A stretch of DNA of 64,000 nt, taken from contig DATJSN010000059.1 of NCBI GenBank assembly GCA_035504095.1, positions 1 to 64,000 on the forward strand. Reading direction: 5' to 3'. The notes below the pieces were generated by a model that was not told the origin of the DNA, made no database searches, and saw only the letters and a list, made by a program, of their open reading frames with translations. Within the stretch, counting starts at the first letter, position 1, and every line of letters starts with the position of its first letter. Origin of the DNA: DATJSN01 sp035504095 (GTDB taxonomy: Bacteria; Planctomycetota; Phycisphaerae; WQYP01). Position numbers and translations under genes: made by a program. Shown piece by piece: positions 24,088 through 34,064 of the stretch.

Positions 24088-26214
24088 ATGGTCGACAACA
24101 GTTTTGAAATCATCAGTTCGTATCAGCCCACCGGCGATCAGCCGCAGGCCATAGAAAAGCTTACGGCCAATTTCCAGGCCGGGGCCAAAGCCCAGATACT
24201 CATGGGCGTCACCGGCTCCGGTAAAACGTTTACGATGGCCCACGTCGCGGCCCGGCTGGGTAAGCCAGTATTAGTTGTAAGCCATAATAAAACCCTGGCC
24301 GCACAACTTTACGAGGAATTTCGCGAACTTTTCCCCGGCAATGCGGTCAATTATTTTGTCAGCTATTACGATTATTACCAGCCCGAAGCCTACATTCCCC
24401 AGCGCGACATCTACATCGAAAAAGACGCGGCAAGAAATGACGATCTGGACCGTCTTCGCCTGGCTACCACCAGCAATCTGATCGGCCGGCGCGACGTGAT
24501 TACCGTCGCCTCGGTAAGTTGCATATTCGGTTTGGGTTCGCCGGAAGAATATAAAAACAAAGTTATTTCATTAGTGCGCGGTGCGACATACGGACGCGAA
24601 GAATTGCTGCGCGCGCTGATCGATCAGCAATATGAACGCAACGATATTGAATTCAAACGCGGCGTATTTCGCGTTCGTGGCGACGTGATCGAAATTTTCC
24701 CCGCCTATGAAACCACGGCGGTGCGCGTGGAAATGTTCGGCGACCAAATCGAATCCATCTGGCATATCCATCCGGTCAGCGGTGAAAGACTGGTCGAAGA
24801 AACAACGGCGTTTATTTATCCCGCCAAGCATTATGTGGCAGATGAAAGCACCATCATTCGCGCCGTCCGGGACATTCAAACGGAACTCCAGGAGCGAACG
24901 AAGGAATTGCGCATGCAGGGTAAACTCTTGGAAGCCCAGCGGCTCCTGGCGCGCACTAAATATGACATGGAAATGCTGCTGGAAGCCGGTTTCTGCCAGG
25001 GTATCGAGAATTATTCCCGGCACATCGCCGGACTGCCTCCGGGCACCAAACCTTTTACCCTGATCGATTATTACCCCAAAGATTATCTGCTGATCATCGA
25101 CGAATCGCATGTATCGATTCCACAGCTTCACGCCATGTACGCCGGAGACCGTAATCGCAAACTGGTACTGGTGGAACATGGTTTTCGCCTTCCATCGGCG
25201 CTGGACAATCGGCCGATGCGTTTTGAGGAATTTCGATCGATGTGGAATCAGGTGTTGTTCGTGTCGGCCACGCCGGGAAAATTTGAATTGGAGCTTACCG
25301 GCGGGGAGGTGGTCGAACAGATCATTCGTCCCACGGGTCTGGTTGATCCGGTAATTCACGTTTTACCGGCCCAGGGGCAGGTAGCGGACCTGCTTGAGCA
25401 AATCCGCCGACGAGCCGCTAAAGGCCAGCGCGTACTGGTGACCACGCTGACCAAGCGCCTGGCGGAAGATTTATCGCATTACATCGGCCAGGCCGGCATG
25501 CGCTGCAAATACCTGCACAGCGAGGTCCAGACGTTTGACCGGGTCGATATATTGCGTGAATTGCGCCAAGGTTCATTTGATTGCCTGGTGGGCGTAAATC
25601 TGTTGCGCGAAGGGCTAGACCTGCCGGAAGTTTCCATGGTGGCCATTCTGGATGCGGACAAAGAGGGCTTTTTGCGCAGTGAAACGTCGCTCATACAGAT
25701 GATTGGACGCTGTGCCCGCAACGTCGACGCGGAAGTTTATCTTTACGCGGACGTTATGACGCCGTCGATGAAAAGAGCCATCGATGAAACGCAGCGCCGC
25801 CGTGAAATTCAGCAGCAATGGAACCTTAAGCACGGCATTACGCCGCAGACGATTCAGAAAGCCATACGCCATGGAATGGAAGTTGAGCTCCGCGCCCGAA
25901 GAACGGCGCGCGAGATGGTGGCTTCGGAAGACAACCAGTTTGATAAACTTGAATTAGTTCGCCTGCTTGAGGAGGAAATGCTGGAGGCGGCGAACAATCT
26001 GGAATTTGAAAAGGCGGCTCAAATTCGTGACCGGCTTAAAGAGCTTCAGACGGTAAACGACGGGCAAAATGCATCAGTTAACGAAGCCCAGAATGCCGAG
26101 CATGAAAAGGCTTTGGCCGAGGCCATAGACGCCGGTATTGCCCGCCGATTGGCTAATCACTCGACCATGACGCCGCAACAGAAAAAAGTCCGCCGAGGGA
26201 TGAAAAAGCGTTGA
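24088..26214 (+). CDS. uvrB: Excinuclease ABC subunit B
   Basis: The damage-verifying helicase-like subunit of nucleotide excision repair. The Walker A motif MGVTGSGKTFT, the YYDYYQPEAYIPQRDIYIEKD beta-hairpin region that grips DNA, the DESH box (IIDESHVSIPQ), motif V and VI sequences (GVNLLREGLDLPEVSMV and QMIGRCARN) and a C-terminal UVR motif (FEKAAQIRDRLKEL) are all present. Length (708) is normal, with a short extra tail. No uvrA or uvrC is in the window. GGAA lies ten bases before ATG 24088. Confidence 0.97.
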   Translation: MVDNSFEIISSYQPTGDQPQAIEKLTANFQAGAKAQILMGVTGSGKTFTMAHVAARLGKPVLVVSHNKTLAAQLYEEFRELFPGNAVNYFVSYYDYYQPEAYIPQRDIYIEKDAARNDDLDRLRLATTSNLIGRRDVITVASVSCIFGLGSPEEYKNKVISLVRGATYGREELLRALIDQQYERNDIEFKRGVFRVRGDVIEIFPAYETTAVRVEMFGDQIESIWHIHPVSGERLVEETTAFIYPAKHYVADESTIIRAVRDIQTELQERTKELRMQGKLLEAQRLLARTKYDMEMLLEAGFCQGIENYSRHIAGLPPGTKPFTLIDYYPKDYLLIIDESHVSIPQLHAMYAGDRNRKLVLVEHGFRLPSALDNRPMRFEEFRSMWNQVLFVSATPGKFELELTGGEVVEQIIRPTGLVDPVIHVLPAQGQVADLLEQIRRRAAKGQRVLVTTLTKRLAEDLSHYIGQAGMRCKYLHSEVQTFDRVDILRELRQGSFDCLVGVNLLREGLDLPEVSMVAILDADKEGFLRSETSLIQMIGRCARNVDAEVYLYADVMTPSMKRAIDETQRRREIQQQWNLKHGITPQTIQKAIRHGMEVELRARRTAREMVASEDNQFDKLELVRLLEEEMLEAANNLEFEKAAQIRDRLKELQTVNDGQNASVNEAQNAEHEKALAEAIDAGIARRLANHSTMTPQQKKVRRGMKKR

Positions 26215-26233
26215 ATTAATAAACCGGGTCTTA

Positions 26234-27916
26234 TCAAAGTTTTGATCCAGAGCCCGAAGGTTCCAATTGTGTCTGGCTTCTGGGTTCATCCATAATCGGC
26301 GACTTAACCGGTATAGGCGATTCGCTTCGCCAGTCAAGATGGCAGCGCCAGTTTCGATCATCTGTTTCAGGAAAATCCGTGCGATAGTGAACGCCGCGCG
26401 TCTCCTGGCGAATTTCCGCCGCCGCGGTGATCAAGCGCGAAATCTGCAACATGTTCTGTAATTCCCACCCCGCCGGCGACTCGAAGACCTTGTCCAGCAC
26501 GTAATGAGACCAGAAATCGATAATCTCCAATGCCTCCTGAAGCCGCGGCCCGACGCGCTCGATGCCGGCGTTGCGCCACATCAGCGACCGCAAGCTGCTC
26601 AAAACGTCCTGCATGTCCAGTTCCGTGCGCTGGCTCGGCGGCACTTCCGCCTGGACACGCGGCGTCATGTGGGCACGGGTATGACCATTCAGAGATCTTA
26701 CGGCGTCTTCGCCGGCACGTTTACCGAATACCAATGCTTCAATCAGCGAGTTACTGGCCAGTCGATTGGCGCCGTGCAAACCCGTATAGGATGCTTCGCC
26801 AATCGCATAAAGATTTTCCAGCGACGTTCTGCCAAATAAATCACAGGCCACGCCTCCGACCATGTAATGAGCGCTGGGATGAATTGGAATCGGTTGCTTG
26901 GCGGGGTTGATGCCGAACTTCTGGCACACCTGGTAAATGTTGGGAAACCTGGTTCGAAAGGCTTCTTCGCTCATGTGCCGGCAGTCAAGGAAGACGTGCG
27001 TTGTACGTGTCTTAACCATTTGCGCCAGAATGCAGCGGGAAACAACATCACGCGGCGCCAGTTCCGCCTGAGGGTGATAGTCGGGCATAAAGCGATAACC
27101 GCTCTTATCAATGAGTTTGGCTCCTTCGCCGCGGACTGCTTCACTCACCAGGGACCGTGTGGCGCCGGCGATATATATGGTGGTTGGATGAAACTGAACC
27201 ATTTCCATATCTCTTAGTGCGGCCCCTGCCCGCCAGGCCATGGCATGACCATCGGCGGTGGCGATGGGGGGGTTGGTGGTTTCGCGAAATAGCGCCCCGG
27301 CTCCGCCGCTGGCCAGAAGAGTTTTACGGGCAAAGATCACAAAGAAACTTCGCTGCTGGTTCCACGCCAGCGCGCCGATACAGCGTCCTTCCAGCGTGAT
27401 CAGGTCCAATACAAAAGTATGTTCGAGAATAGAGATGGCTTCGCGTCCGCGGACTACAGAAGCCAGCGAGGTGGCAAGCTCGCGTCCGGTAGCGTCTCCA
27501 AGGGCATGAATAATCCGTGCGGCTGAATGGCCGCCTTCACGAGCGAAAGCCAGGCTGCCGTCGATTTCGCGGTCGAAATTAGCGCCCCAGCGAATCAACT
27601 CTTCAATACGCGCCGGGGCTTCCTTAACCACGGTTTCCACCGCCGCCCGGTCGCCCAGCCCGCAGGCCACCTTCATGGTGTCATTAATGTGGCTCTGAAA
27701 GCTGTCATCGGCCTGCATGACGGTAGCGATGCCGCCTTGGGCATAAAACGTATTGGATTCAGAAAGTTGTTGCTTGGTGATCAACAGCACATCGGAAGAT
27801 TCCGAAGCCGCTATCGCGGCACGCAGACCGGCGACCCCGCCGCCGATCACAAGTACGTCGGCGAGCACCTGCGGCAGACGATGCGTTTTAAATGGATATA
27901 AATATCGTCGGTACAT
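26234..27916 (-). CDS. nadB: L-aspartate oxidase
   Basis: Oxidises L-aspartate to iminoaspartate with FAD, the first step of bacterial NAD synthesis. The FAD motif ADVLVIGGGVAGLRAAIAA lies near the N-terminus. Fumarate-reductase/oxidase-type motifs include HSAARIIHALGD, MVQFHPTTI, HYMVGGVACD and the second FAD region YAIGEASYTGLHGANRLASNSLIEALVFG. ATG 27916 gives a 560-residue protein of normal length; a TTG at 27985 would add 23 unsupported residues. The last 30 residues are an unusual polar tail. It converges with uvrB. nadA and nadC are not in the window. Confidence 0.93.
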   Translation of the reverse strand: MYRRYLYPFKTHRLPQVLADVLVIGGGVAGLRAAIAASESSDVLLITKQQLSESNTFYAQGGIATVMQADDSFQSHINDTMKVACGLGDRAAVETVVKEAPARIEELIRWGANFDREIDGSLAFAREGGHSAARIIHALGDATGRELATSLASVVRGREAISILEHTFVLDLITLEGRCIGALAWNQQRSFFVIFARKTLLASGGAGALFRETTNPPIATADGHAMAWRAGAALRDMEMVQFHPTTIYIAGATRSLVSEAVRGEGAKLIDKSGYRFMPDYHPQAELAPRDVVSRCILAQMVKTRTTHVFLDCRHMSEEAFRTRFPNIYQVCQKFGINPAKQPIPIHPSAHYMVGGVACDLFGRTSLENLYAIGEASYTGLHGANRLASNSLIEALVFGKRAGEDAVRSLNGHTRAHMTPRVQAEVPPSQRTELDMQDVLSSLRSLMWRNAGIERVGPRLQEALEIIDFWSHYVLDKVFESPAGWELQNMLQISRLITAAAEIRQETRGVHYRTDFPETDDRNWRCHLDWRSESPIPVKSPIMDEPRSQTQLEPSGSGSKL

Positions 27917-28031
27917 AATCAGTACATCATAGTCTTGTTTGGCCTGGAATCTATCTCCACTTATAGAAGCAGCAACCGCCGCCAAAAAGCAGTTTTGTGG
28001 TTAAAAATGAACCTCCAAGTATGATACGGTT

Positions 28032-29897
28032 ATGGCGACGGTAACAATTCAGGAAGCGTATGATCTGGCGCGCAAGCATTATGACGCCGGAAAGCTTTCG
28101 GAAGCCGAATCCATTTGCCGGCAGATTCTCGGCGTGCAGCCGAGCCATCTGGATGCCTTGAATCTGCTTGCGGTGAGTGTTTCCGTCAAAGGTCACAACG
28201 AAGCCGCCATAGAGCTAATCAACAAAGCCATCTCCATGAACCCTCTGGCCGCGATGTATTACAGCAATCTGGCGGTTTTTCAGAATAACCTTGGACAATA
28301 TGACGCCGCCATCGAATCCGCCCGCGAAGCCATCCGTTTACGACCCGATTTTCCCGATGCCTATTACAACCTGGGTAATGCTTTTCGGGACAAGGGCGAT
28401 TTGGACTCGGCAGCCGAACAATATCGAAAGGCGTTGAACATCAATCCCACTTATGTGATGGCCCATCATGAACTGGGCAGCATTCTCGTGCTCCAGGGCA
28501 AGTTATCTCAGGCTATTGATGTTTTTCAACAGGCACTAAAAATCAAACCGGATTATGCCAACGCTCAATACAGCTTGGGTAACGCTTTTAAGGATATGGG
28601 GCGGATCGACGAGGCCATTGACGCCATGCGGGCCGCCATGCAGCTGCGGCCCGACATACCCCTGTATCACAGCATGATGATCCTGACCATGCACCTGCGC
28701 GTCGATGGCGACACGCGAGCGATTCGTGACGAGCTTAAAGAGTGGAACAGGCGGCACGCCGAGCCGCTGAAAAGATTGATTCTGCCGCATACCAACGACC
28801 GGAATCCCGAACGCCGATTGAGGATCGGTTATGTCTCGGCCGAATTCCGGGAACACGTGGTGGGTTGGAATCTTCTGCCGCTTTTAAATGAGCATAATCA
28901 TAAACAATTCGAAATTTTCTGTTATTCATCCGTCACGCGTCTCGATGAAATGACCAAACGCATCCAGTCCGCGACAAACGTCTGGCGAAACATCGCCGGG
29001 ATCGGTGACCAGCAGGCGGCGCAGATGATCCGGGATGACAAGATCGACATCCTGGTCGATCTGGCGTTGCATACGCTGAGCAATCGGCTGCGAATTTTTG
29101 CCCTTAAACCGGCGCCGGTGCAGCTCACCTGGCTGGGATATGTCGGCAGCACAGGCATGGATACCATTGATTATCGCTTTTCAGATCCCTACCTTGATCC
29201 TGAAGGGACGGACCTGAGTGTTTACAGTGAGCAAACCGTAAAACTTCCGGAAACTTACTGGTGCTATAGTCCCGGCGGGGAAGCTCCGGAGATTGGTCCT
29301 GCGCCGGCGATTGCCGCGGGTCATGTTACGTTTGCCAGCATGAACAATTTTGCCAAGGTTTCCGACCCTGCGGCGGAATTATGGATGCAGTTGCTGGGCG
29401 CGGTCCCGAATTCGCGGTTGCTTATATACGCCCACACCGGGTCCCACCGCGACGCTGTTCAACAGCGATTTGTTCAGGCCGGTATTCTGCCTGAACGCCT
29501 GGAGTTCATTGGCCGGCAACCATGGACGGACTACATGAATACATACAACCGCATCGACATTTCATTGGATCCCTTTCCCTACAACGGCGGGATCACCACC
29601 TGCGATAGCCTGTTTATGGGCGTGCCGGTAATCACCCTGTCCGGTCCGACGGCGTTTGGGCGGGCGGGAACGAGCCTGTTAACCAATGTCGGCCTGACGG
29701 AACTTATCGCCCGGACGCCGGAGGAATATGTCCAAATCGCGGCAAAACTAGCCGCTGATTTGCCCAGGCTTACCGAACTTCGCCGGATATTGCGGCAAAA
29801 GATGAAGGATTCGCCGTTGATGGACGCCAAGCGCTTCGCACGCCATGTCGAGGCGGCTTATCGGGACATGTGGCGGAAATACTGCGCGAAGACATAA
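28032..29897 (+). CDS. TPR protein with O-GlcNAc-transferase-like (SPINDLY) domain
   Basis: About six tetratricopeptide repeats fill residues 1-215 (for example AYYNLGNAFRDKGDLDSAAEQYRKALNINPTY). Residues 250-615 form the GT41-type domain: RIGYVSAEFREHVVGWNLLPLL, PVQLTWLGYVGSTGMDTIDY, ISLDPFPYNGGITTCDSLFMGVPVITLSG and a closing helix. This is the fold of eukaryotic OGT and bacterial SPINDLY-like enzymes, which transfer a sugar to protein Ser/Thr. The key His in the FREH segment is present. The cytoplasmic target is unknown. No ribosome-binding site is clear before ATG 28032. Confidence 0.88.
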   Translation: MATVTIQEAYDLARKHYDAGKLSEAESICRQILGVQPSHLDALNLLAVSVSVKGHNEAAIELINKAISMNPLAAMYYSNLAVFQNNLGQYDAAIESAREAIRLRPDFPDAYYNLGNAFRDKGDLDSAAEQYRKALNINPTYVMAHHELGSILVLQGKLSQAIDVFQQALKIKPDYANAQYSLGNAFKDMGRIDEAIDAMRAAMQLRPDIPLYHSMMILTMHLRVDGDTRAIRDELKEWNRRHAEPLKRLILPHTNDRNPERRLRIGYVSAEFREHVVGWNLLPLLNEHNHKQFEIFCYSSVTRLDEMTKRIQSATNVWRNIAGIGDQQAAQMIRDDKIDILVDLALHTLSNRLRIFALKPAPVQLTWLGYVGSTGMDTIDYRFSDPYLDPEGTDLSVYSEQTVKLPETYWCYSPGGEAPEIGPAPAIAAGHVTFASMNNFAKVSDPAAELWMQLLGAVPNSRLLIYAHTGSHRDAVQQRFVQAGILPERLEFIGRQPWTDYMNTYNRIDISLDPFPYNGGITTCDSLFMGVPVITLSGPTAFGRAGTSLLTNVGLTELIARTPEEYVQIAAKLAADLPRLTELRRILRQKMKDSPLMDAKRFARHVEAAYRDMWRKYCAKT

Positions 29898-29921
29898 CGT
29901 TCACCACAACGACACCACGAC

Positions 29922-29991
29922 AAGATGTAGAACAGGCTCTCCAGCCTGTTCCCCAATGAGCAGCCTGGAGAGGCCGCTCTACACCGCGACG
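29922..29991. repeat. Two-hairpin intergenic repeat, copy 1
   Basis: Shares AAGATGTAGAACAGGCTCT at its start and GCTCTACACCGCGACG at its end with 33732-33807. Hairpin one is a perfect AACAGGCT/AGCCTGTT stem. Hairpin two is GAGCAGCCT/AGGCCGCTC with one mismatch; its sequence differs from copy 2 but pairing is kept. It lies between the SPINDLY-type gene and the ClC gene. Confidence 0.75.
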
Positions 29992-30052
29992 CTGATAAAT
30001 TTTTAACCACAACGACACAACGAAGGTGACAGGTTATAGATTAGAGACGGGG

Positions 30053-31978
30053 CTATTTGGGATAAATGTTAATGCTGCTGGCTACAGAATCGGCGACGTG
30101 CTCTTTGGTGATCACGCCCACGACGTCCTGGGGCTGCGGCTCGCCGTAGTTGCGCATCACCAGCGCCATAAACGCCTCTTTGTGCCACATTTCCTGAATA
30201 ATGTCGAAGACAATATCGTTGGCATGCACGAGGACAAAATCGCTGCTGGCGACATCGCGCAAGGTTACGCTGGAGTGCATCCCCAGCGACGCACGCCGCA
30301 GCGCCGTGTTGACGCGCAGTACGCCCAGGATGCGGCCGCGATCGGTAACGATGACATGGCGCATCCGGCCGGCGTGTTCCGGCTGAGAGAGGAAGGCGTC
30401 GAAATTCATTTCGGCCGGCGCCAGAATGACGTCGGAATCCATCACTTCGCTGGCGCGGCGGACCAGGAACATGTTCGCCTGCAAGGCCTCTGGTATGACC
30501 AGCCCGCGACGGAACAGCTTAATGGTGTAGATGCTTTGGCGCGACAGCAGACGCCGCACGCCGACGCTGAATGCAACCGCCAGGATCATCGGCAGGACAA
30601 TGTCGTAATCGCGCGTCATCTCGAAGATCATGGCGACGGCGGTGAGCACCGCGCCGGTACCGCCGCCGAACATGGCTCCCATGCCGACCATGGCAAACGA
30701 TGGGATATTGATGGCAAGCGGCACATGCAGCGCGATGAGGATAGCAGCGAAGGCGCCGCCGATGGTCGCGCCCATGTACAGGGAGGGTGAGAAAATTCCG
30801 CCTGAGGAACCGGACCCGAGGCTCAGCGAGGTCGCGAGCAATTTGCAAACAAACAGCAGAAGCAGCAGTTGCAACATGGGCATCTGGCCGAACAGGATCG
30901 ACTGGATCGTGGCGTAACCGACACCCTCTACGTAGTAATGGCCGAAGTGCTGCTGCAGGGCGCAGAACAGCAGGCCCACCAGCATCATGCCCAGCATATG
31001 ACGCGAATAAGGCCCCTTGATTCTGTTGAAGAGGTCTTCGACAAAATGCAAGCCGTGGATGAATAACGCCGCCGCGACGCCGGTGACCACCCCGAGCAAT
31101 GCATAAAGGCACAGCGTAAGGGCCGACGTGGCGCCGATGCTAAGAGGAGCCAGCGGCGGGACCGTAAACGCCGGCTGAGTGCCGAAGAAGAAGCGCCCGA
31201 TGAACGTCGCGGTTCCAACGGCCAGCGCCACCGGCAGGAAGGTGCGGGAGCTGACTTCGGGCATCATCAGCTCGATGGCGAACAGGACGCCGCCGATCGG
31301 CGTGTTGAAAGTGGCGGCGATGCCGGCGCCAGCGCCCGCGGCCACGAGAATATTCCGCTGCCCGTGCTGCATGCGCACGATCTGGCCCAGGGTTGAACCC
31401 AGACCCGAACCGATCTGGATGATCGGGCCTTCGCGTCCGAGCGAGGCTCCGCTGCCCAAAGCGATCGCCGAGGCCAGCGATTTGACGAGAGCGACGACAG
31501 GTCGAATTACGCCCCCTTTGTAATAGATGGCAGCCATGACCTCGGGTACGCCATGACCCCGGGCTTCCGGCGCGAATTTCGTGATAAGAAACGTAACCGG
31601 TATCGAGCCGATCACCGGCACCAGGATGACCAAAACGCCCCAGGGGCTCTCTGGAGTGAATAAATTGGAATTGTAGTGAAAGGTAAATTGGCCAAGGAAC
31701 ATGATATTGTGGATCAGGCCGATGAGTTCGCGGAACGCGAAGGCGCCAAATCCGGTCACAATGCCCACAGCCAGGGCCAGAAACGAGAGATAAACCAATC
31801 CAATGCGGCGGACGTTGTCGTCTGTTTTGGCGAAAGATCCATTGGTTTGTTCCGGCGGGGCGGCAGCAGAAACCGCGGCAAGGGTAGAAGCACTGGTTGT
31901 GGCCGCAGGTTGAGTGTTCGGGGAATCTTGTACTGTGACTGGCGGAATCGGTGGCGTCGGATTGGGTTGATCCACCAT
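30053..31978 (-). CDS. ClC-type chloride channel or H+/Cl- antiporter with CBS domains
   Basis: A proline- and threonine-rich N-terminus precedes the ClC membrane core. The selectivity-filter motifs are visible: GSGASLGREGPIIQIG (GREGP) and GSGSSGGIFSPSLYMGA (GxFxP). A C-terminal CBS-domain pair begins near residue 500 and can bind nucleotides as a regulator. No functional claim between channel and antiporter is made, since the proton-pathway glutamates were not aligned. ATG 31978 is chosen because GGAG lies seven bases upstream. No partner genes are adjacent. Confidence 0.9.
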   Translation of the reverse strand: MVDQPNPTPPIPPVTVQDSPNTQPAATTSASTLAAVSAAAPPEQTNGSFAKTDDNVRRIGLVYLSFLALAVGIVTGFGAFAFRELIGLIHNIMFLGQFTFHYNSNLFTPESPWGVLVILVPVIGSIPVTFLITKFAPEARGHGVPEVMAAIYYKGGVIRPVVALVKSLASAIALGSGASLGREGPIIQIGSGLGSTLGQIVRMQHGQRNILVAAGAGAGIAATFNTPIGGVLFAIELMMPEVSSRTFLPVALAVGTATFIGRFFFGTQPAFTVPPLAPLSIGATSALTLCLYALLGVVTGVAAALFIHGLHFVEDLFNRIKGPYSRHMLGMMLVGLLFCALQQHFGHYYVEGVGYATIQSILFGQMPMLQLLLLLFVCKLLATSLSLGSGSSGGIFSPSLYMGATIGGAFAAILIALHVPLAINIPSFAMVGMGAMFGGGTGAVLTAVAMIFEMTRDYDIVLPMILAVAFSVGVRRLLSRQSIYTIKLFRRGLVIPEALQANMFLVRRASEVMDSDVILAPAEMNFDAFLSQPEHAGRMRHVIVTDRGRILGVLRVNTALRRASLGMHSSVTLRDVASSDFVLVHANDIVFDIIQEMWHKEAFMALVMRNYGEPQPQDVVGVITKEHVADSVASSINIYPK

Positions 31979-32214
31979 CTCGTTTCTCCGGCAGGAAAAC
32001 AATATCGACCGAACAACGGCTCAACCCTTGGTGAAGTTTTAGCGAGCCGATGCTTTAAGTCCCCAATTTATTATAGCAGGCTGTAAAATTTTGTTCAGTG
32101 CGCCGACGAAAGAGGACATTCGAAGGTCGTTGAAAGAGGAGAGAATTGCAACCACAACTGCACGACGAATCCGCAGATTGCAACCATGAAAAGCACCAAC
32201 ATGCACAAAAACTT

Positions 32215-33561
32215 TCACCGCAAAGTGCGCGAAGAGCGGCGACGGGCAGCCAGGCCAAGCGCGCCAAGGGCGAGGAGCGCCAGTGAACCGGGTTCGGGGA
32301 CGGTCAGGGAAAAGATTGTGCCGTAACCTTCATCTGCACCGCCTCCTTCAGTCATTCCGTAGAGGGTTGAACCAACAAGCAAAAGATCACCGTCTGGATA
32401 TGCCCCGTCGGTTCCGCTGCCGAAAGAATGCAGCACGGTTTCAACATCGGTATTAAGGTTAAAAGAAATAATCGCACCCTCATTGTTGGCGCCGCCGCTG
32501 GATGTCATGCCATAGAGGTAGCCGCCGGAAGCGATCAATGAGCCAAGGGGATTGGCTCCATCATTCGGGTTGTCGCCAAAAGAATACAACAAAGTTTCGG
32601 CATGGGTATTGATGTTATAGGAAAATATCGTACCGTCATCATTGGACCCACCGTAGTAGGTCATGCCATACAGATAGCTTCCTGAAGCGATCAGCGAAGC
32701 TGTAGGAGTGCCATTAATATAAGGCCCAAATCCACCGTCATTCGGGTTGTTGGTGTATGGGCCGCCGGCAAATGCGTATAGCAAAGTTTCGGCATGGGTG
32801 CTGACGTTATAGGAGTAAATTGTACCCTCGTTGGGGCTGGGGTATGGACCGAATTGAGTCATACCATAGAGATAGCCGCCTGAAGCGACCAGTGATCCCA
32901 TGGGATTGAGTGCATTATTGTAACCGCTGAACGAATGCAGAACGCTTTGTGAATTATTGGAGGGATTAAACGAATAAATCGCGCCGGTATTAATGGGACT
33001 GGGCGTTACATAAGGAGTCCAGACGCCGCCGGAATAGGTCGTGCCATAAAACATCGATCCCGATTCAATTAATGAACTATGAGGTGCACTACCGTCGACC
33101 GGACCGCCGGCGAATGAATACACCAGCGTTTCACTACCGGTGCTGATATTACAGGAGAAAATCGTGCCCAAACCGTTGGCGCCGCCCGCGTCGGTCACAC
33201 CGTAAAGATAGCTCCCTGATGCTAGAAGCGAATCTTCAGGATAGAGTCCGTCGGTTGTTCCGCGGGCGAATGAATGCAGGACCCTGGGAGTATTATTTGT
33301 TGTGTTGAAGGCGAATATCGTGCCATTACTATAAGCGCCGCCTCCACCAGTCATGCCATAAAGATATCCGCCGGATGTGATCAAAGAGCCGACCGGAGAG
33401 GTTCCTGTCATTCCGTAATCGCCGCCGAAACTGTAAAGAACGTTATAGTTTTGGGCCTGGGCGGCGTTGCCGAGGCCCATGACGGCTCCGGCGAACGCGG
33501 GCAAAGCGAGGAGACAGGGTAATTTAGAAGCCCAGTTCTTTTTGGCAAAGCAACGCGTCAT
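32215..33561 (-). CDS. PEP-CTERM protein with GloVer-type tandem repeats
   Basis: A signal peptide (CLLALPAFAGAVMGLGNAAQA) is followed by about eight repeats of roughly 45 residues with the pattern SLIASGGYLYGMTSSGGANNEGAIISFN...ETVLHSF. This is the choice-of-anchor GloVer tandem repeat, likely a beta-propeller. The C-terminus VPEPGSLALLALGALGLAARRRS is a PEP-CTERM tail recognised by an exosortase, so the protein is probably surface-anchored or released into an extracellular matrix. ATG 33561 is preferred because AGGGAG lies five bases before it and the signal peptide follows. No exosortase gene is in the window. The function is unknown. Confidence 0.85.
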   Translation of the reverse strand: MTRCFAKKNWASKLPCLLALPAFAGAVMGLGNAAQAQNYNVLYSFGGDYGMTGTSPVGSLITSGGYLYGMTGGGGAYSNGTIFAFNTTNNTPRVLHSFARGTTDGLYPEDSLLASGSYLYGVTDAGGANGLGTIFSCNISTGSETLVYSFAGGPVDGSAPHSSLIESGSMFYGTTYSGGVWTPYVTPSPINTGAIYSFNPSNNSQSVLHSFSGYNNALNPMGSLVASGGYLYGMTQFGPYPSPNEGTIYSYNVSTHAETLLYAFAGGPYTNNPNDGGFGPYINGTPTASLIASGSYLYGMTYYGGSNDDGTIFSYNINTHAETLLYSFGDNPNDGANPLGSLIASGGYLYGMTSSGGANNEGAIISFNLNTDVETVLHSFGSGTDGAYPDGDLLLVGSTLYGMTEGGGADEGYGTIFSLTVPEPGSLALLALGALGLAARRRSSRTLR

Positions 33562-33731
33562 GGAGACTCCCTCTTTTGACAAATGCCGTAAATACAAAAA
33601 GCACCACTTATGATGAGATAAAGTGAGTATGCGCCACAAAAGCGGTAATGTCAAGAAATTTGAACCACGGATTTAATCACGAAACGATCCGCAGATTACT
33701 TTTCACCACAACGATATAACGGCACGACGAA

Positions 33732-33807
33732 AAGATGTAGAACAGGCTCTCCAGCCTGTTCCCTAATGAGCAGTCCCGACTCATCGGGACTGCTCTACAC
33801 CGCGACG
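33732..33807. repeat. Two-hairpin intergenic repeat, copy 2
   Basis: Hairpin one is identical to that of copy 1 (AACAGGCT/AGCCTGTT). Hairpin two is a perfect 12-base stem, GAGCAGTCCCGA/TCGGGACTGCTC, with a CTCA loop. The inner stem sequence differs from copy 1, with paired changes on both arms, which indicates that the fold and not the sequence is kept. Confidence 0.75.
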
Positions 33808-33921
33808 CCACGACAAATCCGCAGGTTTCGCAGATAAACACAGAGATTTTAAACCACGAAAAAAATCCACATATTCGCGGACTTTGTTTTGTTAAGATAT
33901 CAACAAATTTTAAACAATAAA

Positions 33922-33949
33922 TTGTATTCTCTGAAGAGTGTTGTATACT
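33922..33949 (+). promoter_or_regulatory. Candidate promoter of the SUMF1-domain gene
   Basis: TTGTAT (33922-33927) and TATACT (33944-33949) with a 16-base spacer, about 115 bases before the start at 34065. Confidence 0.4.
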
Positions 33950-34064
33950 CCAGAGACAACATTATCATAGCCAGTTCGTACTTTTGGTTTTCGTTATCAA
34001 TAGTGGCTTTGTGCTCGCAGAAGGTGATTTGCGCGACAAAGTCATTTAAGGGAGCTCTGATACA

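Larger units (their letters stand above)
33562..34064. other. Intergenic region with repeat debris and a promoter
   Basis: No plausible frame. The first part carries CCGCAGATT-type repeat scraps and the two-hairpin repeat copy 2 (33732-33807). The AT-rich second part contains a promoter-like pair at 33922-33949. It separates the two divergently transcribed PEP-CTERM genes. Confidence 0.6.

Noticed and set aside
24571..25359. A 262-codon frame antisense to uvrB
   Set aside because: uvrB is intact with all helicase motifs; the antisense frame shows no recognisable domain.
30026..30790. A 254-codon frame antisense to the ClC gene, plus other long antisense frames to 32024
   Set aside because: His/Asp/Arg-rich composition typical of shadows in a GC-rich gene; the sense frame is a clear ClC protein.
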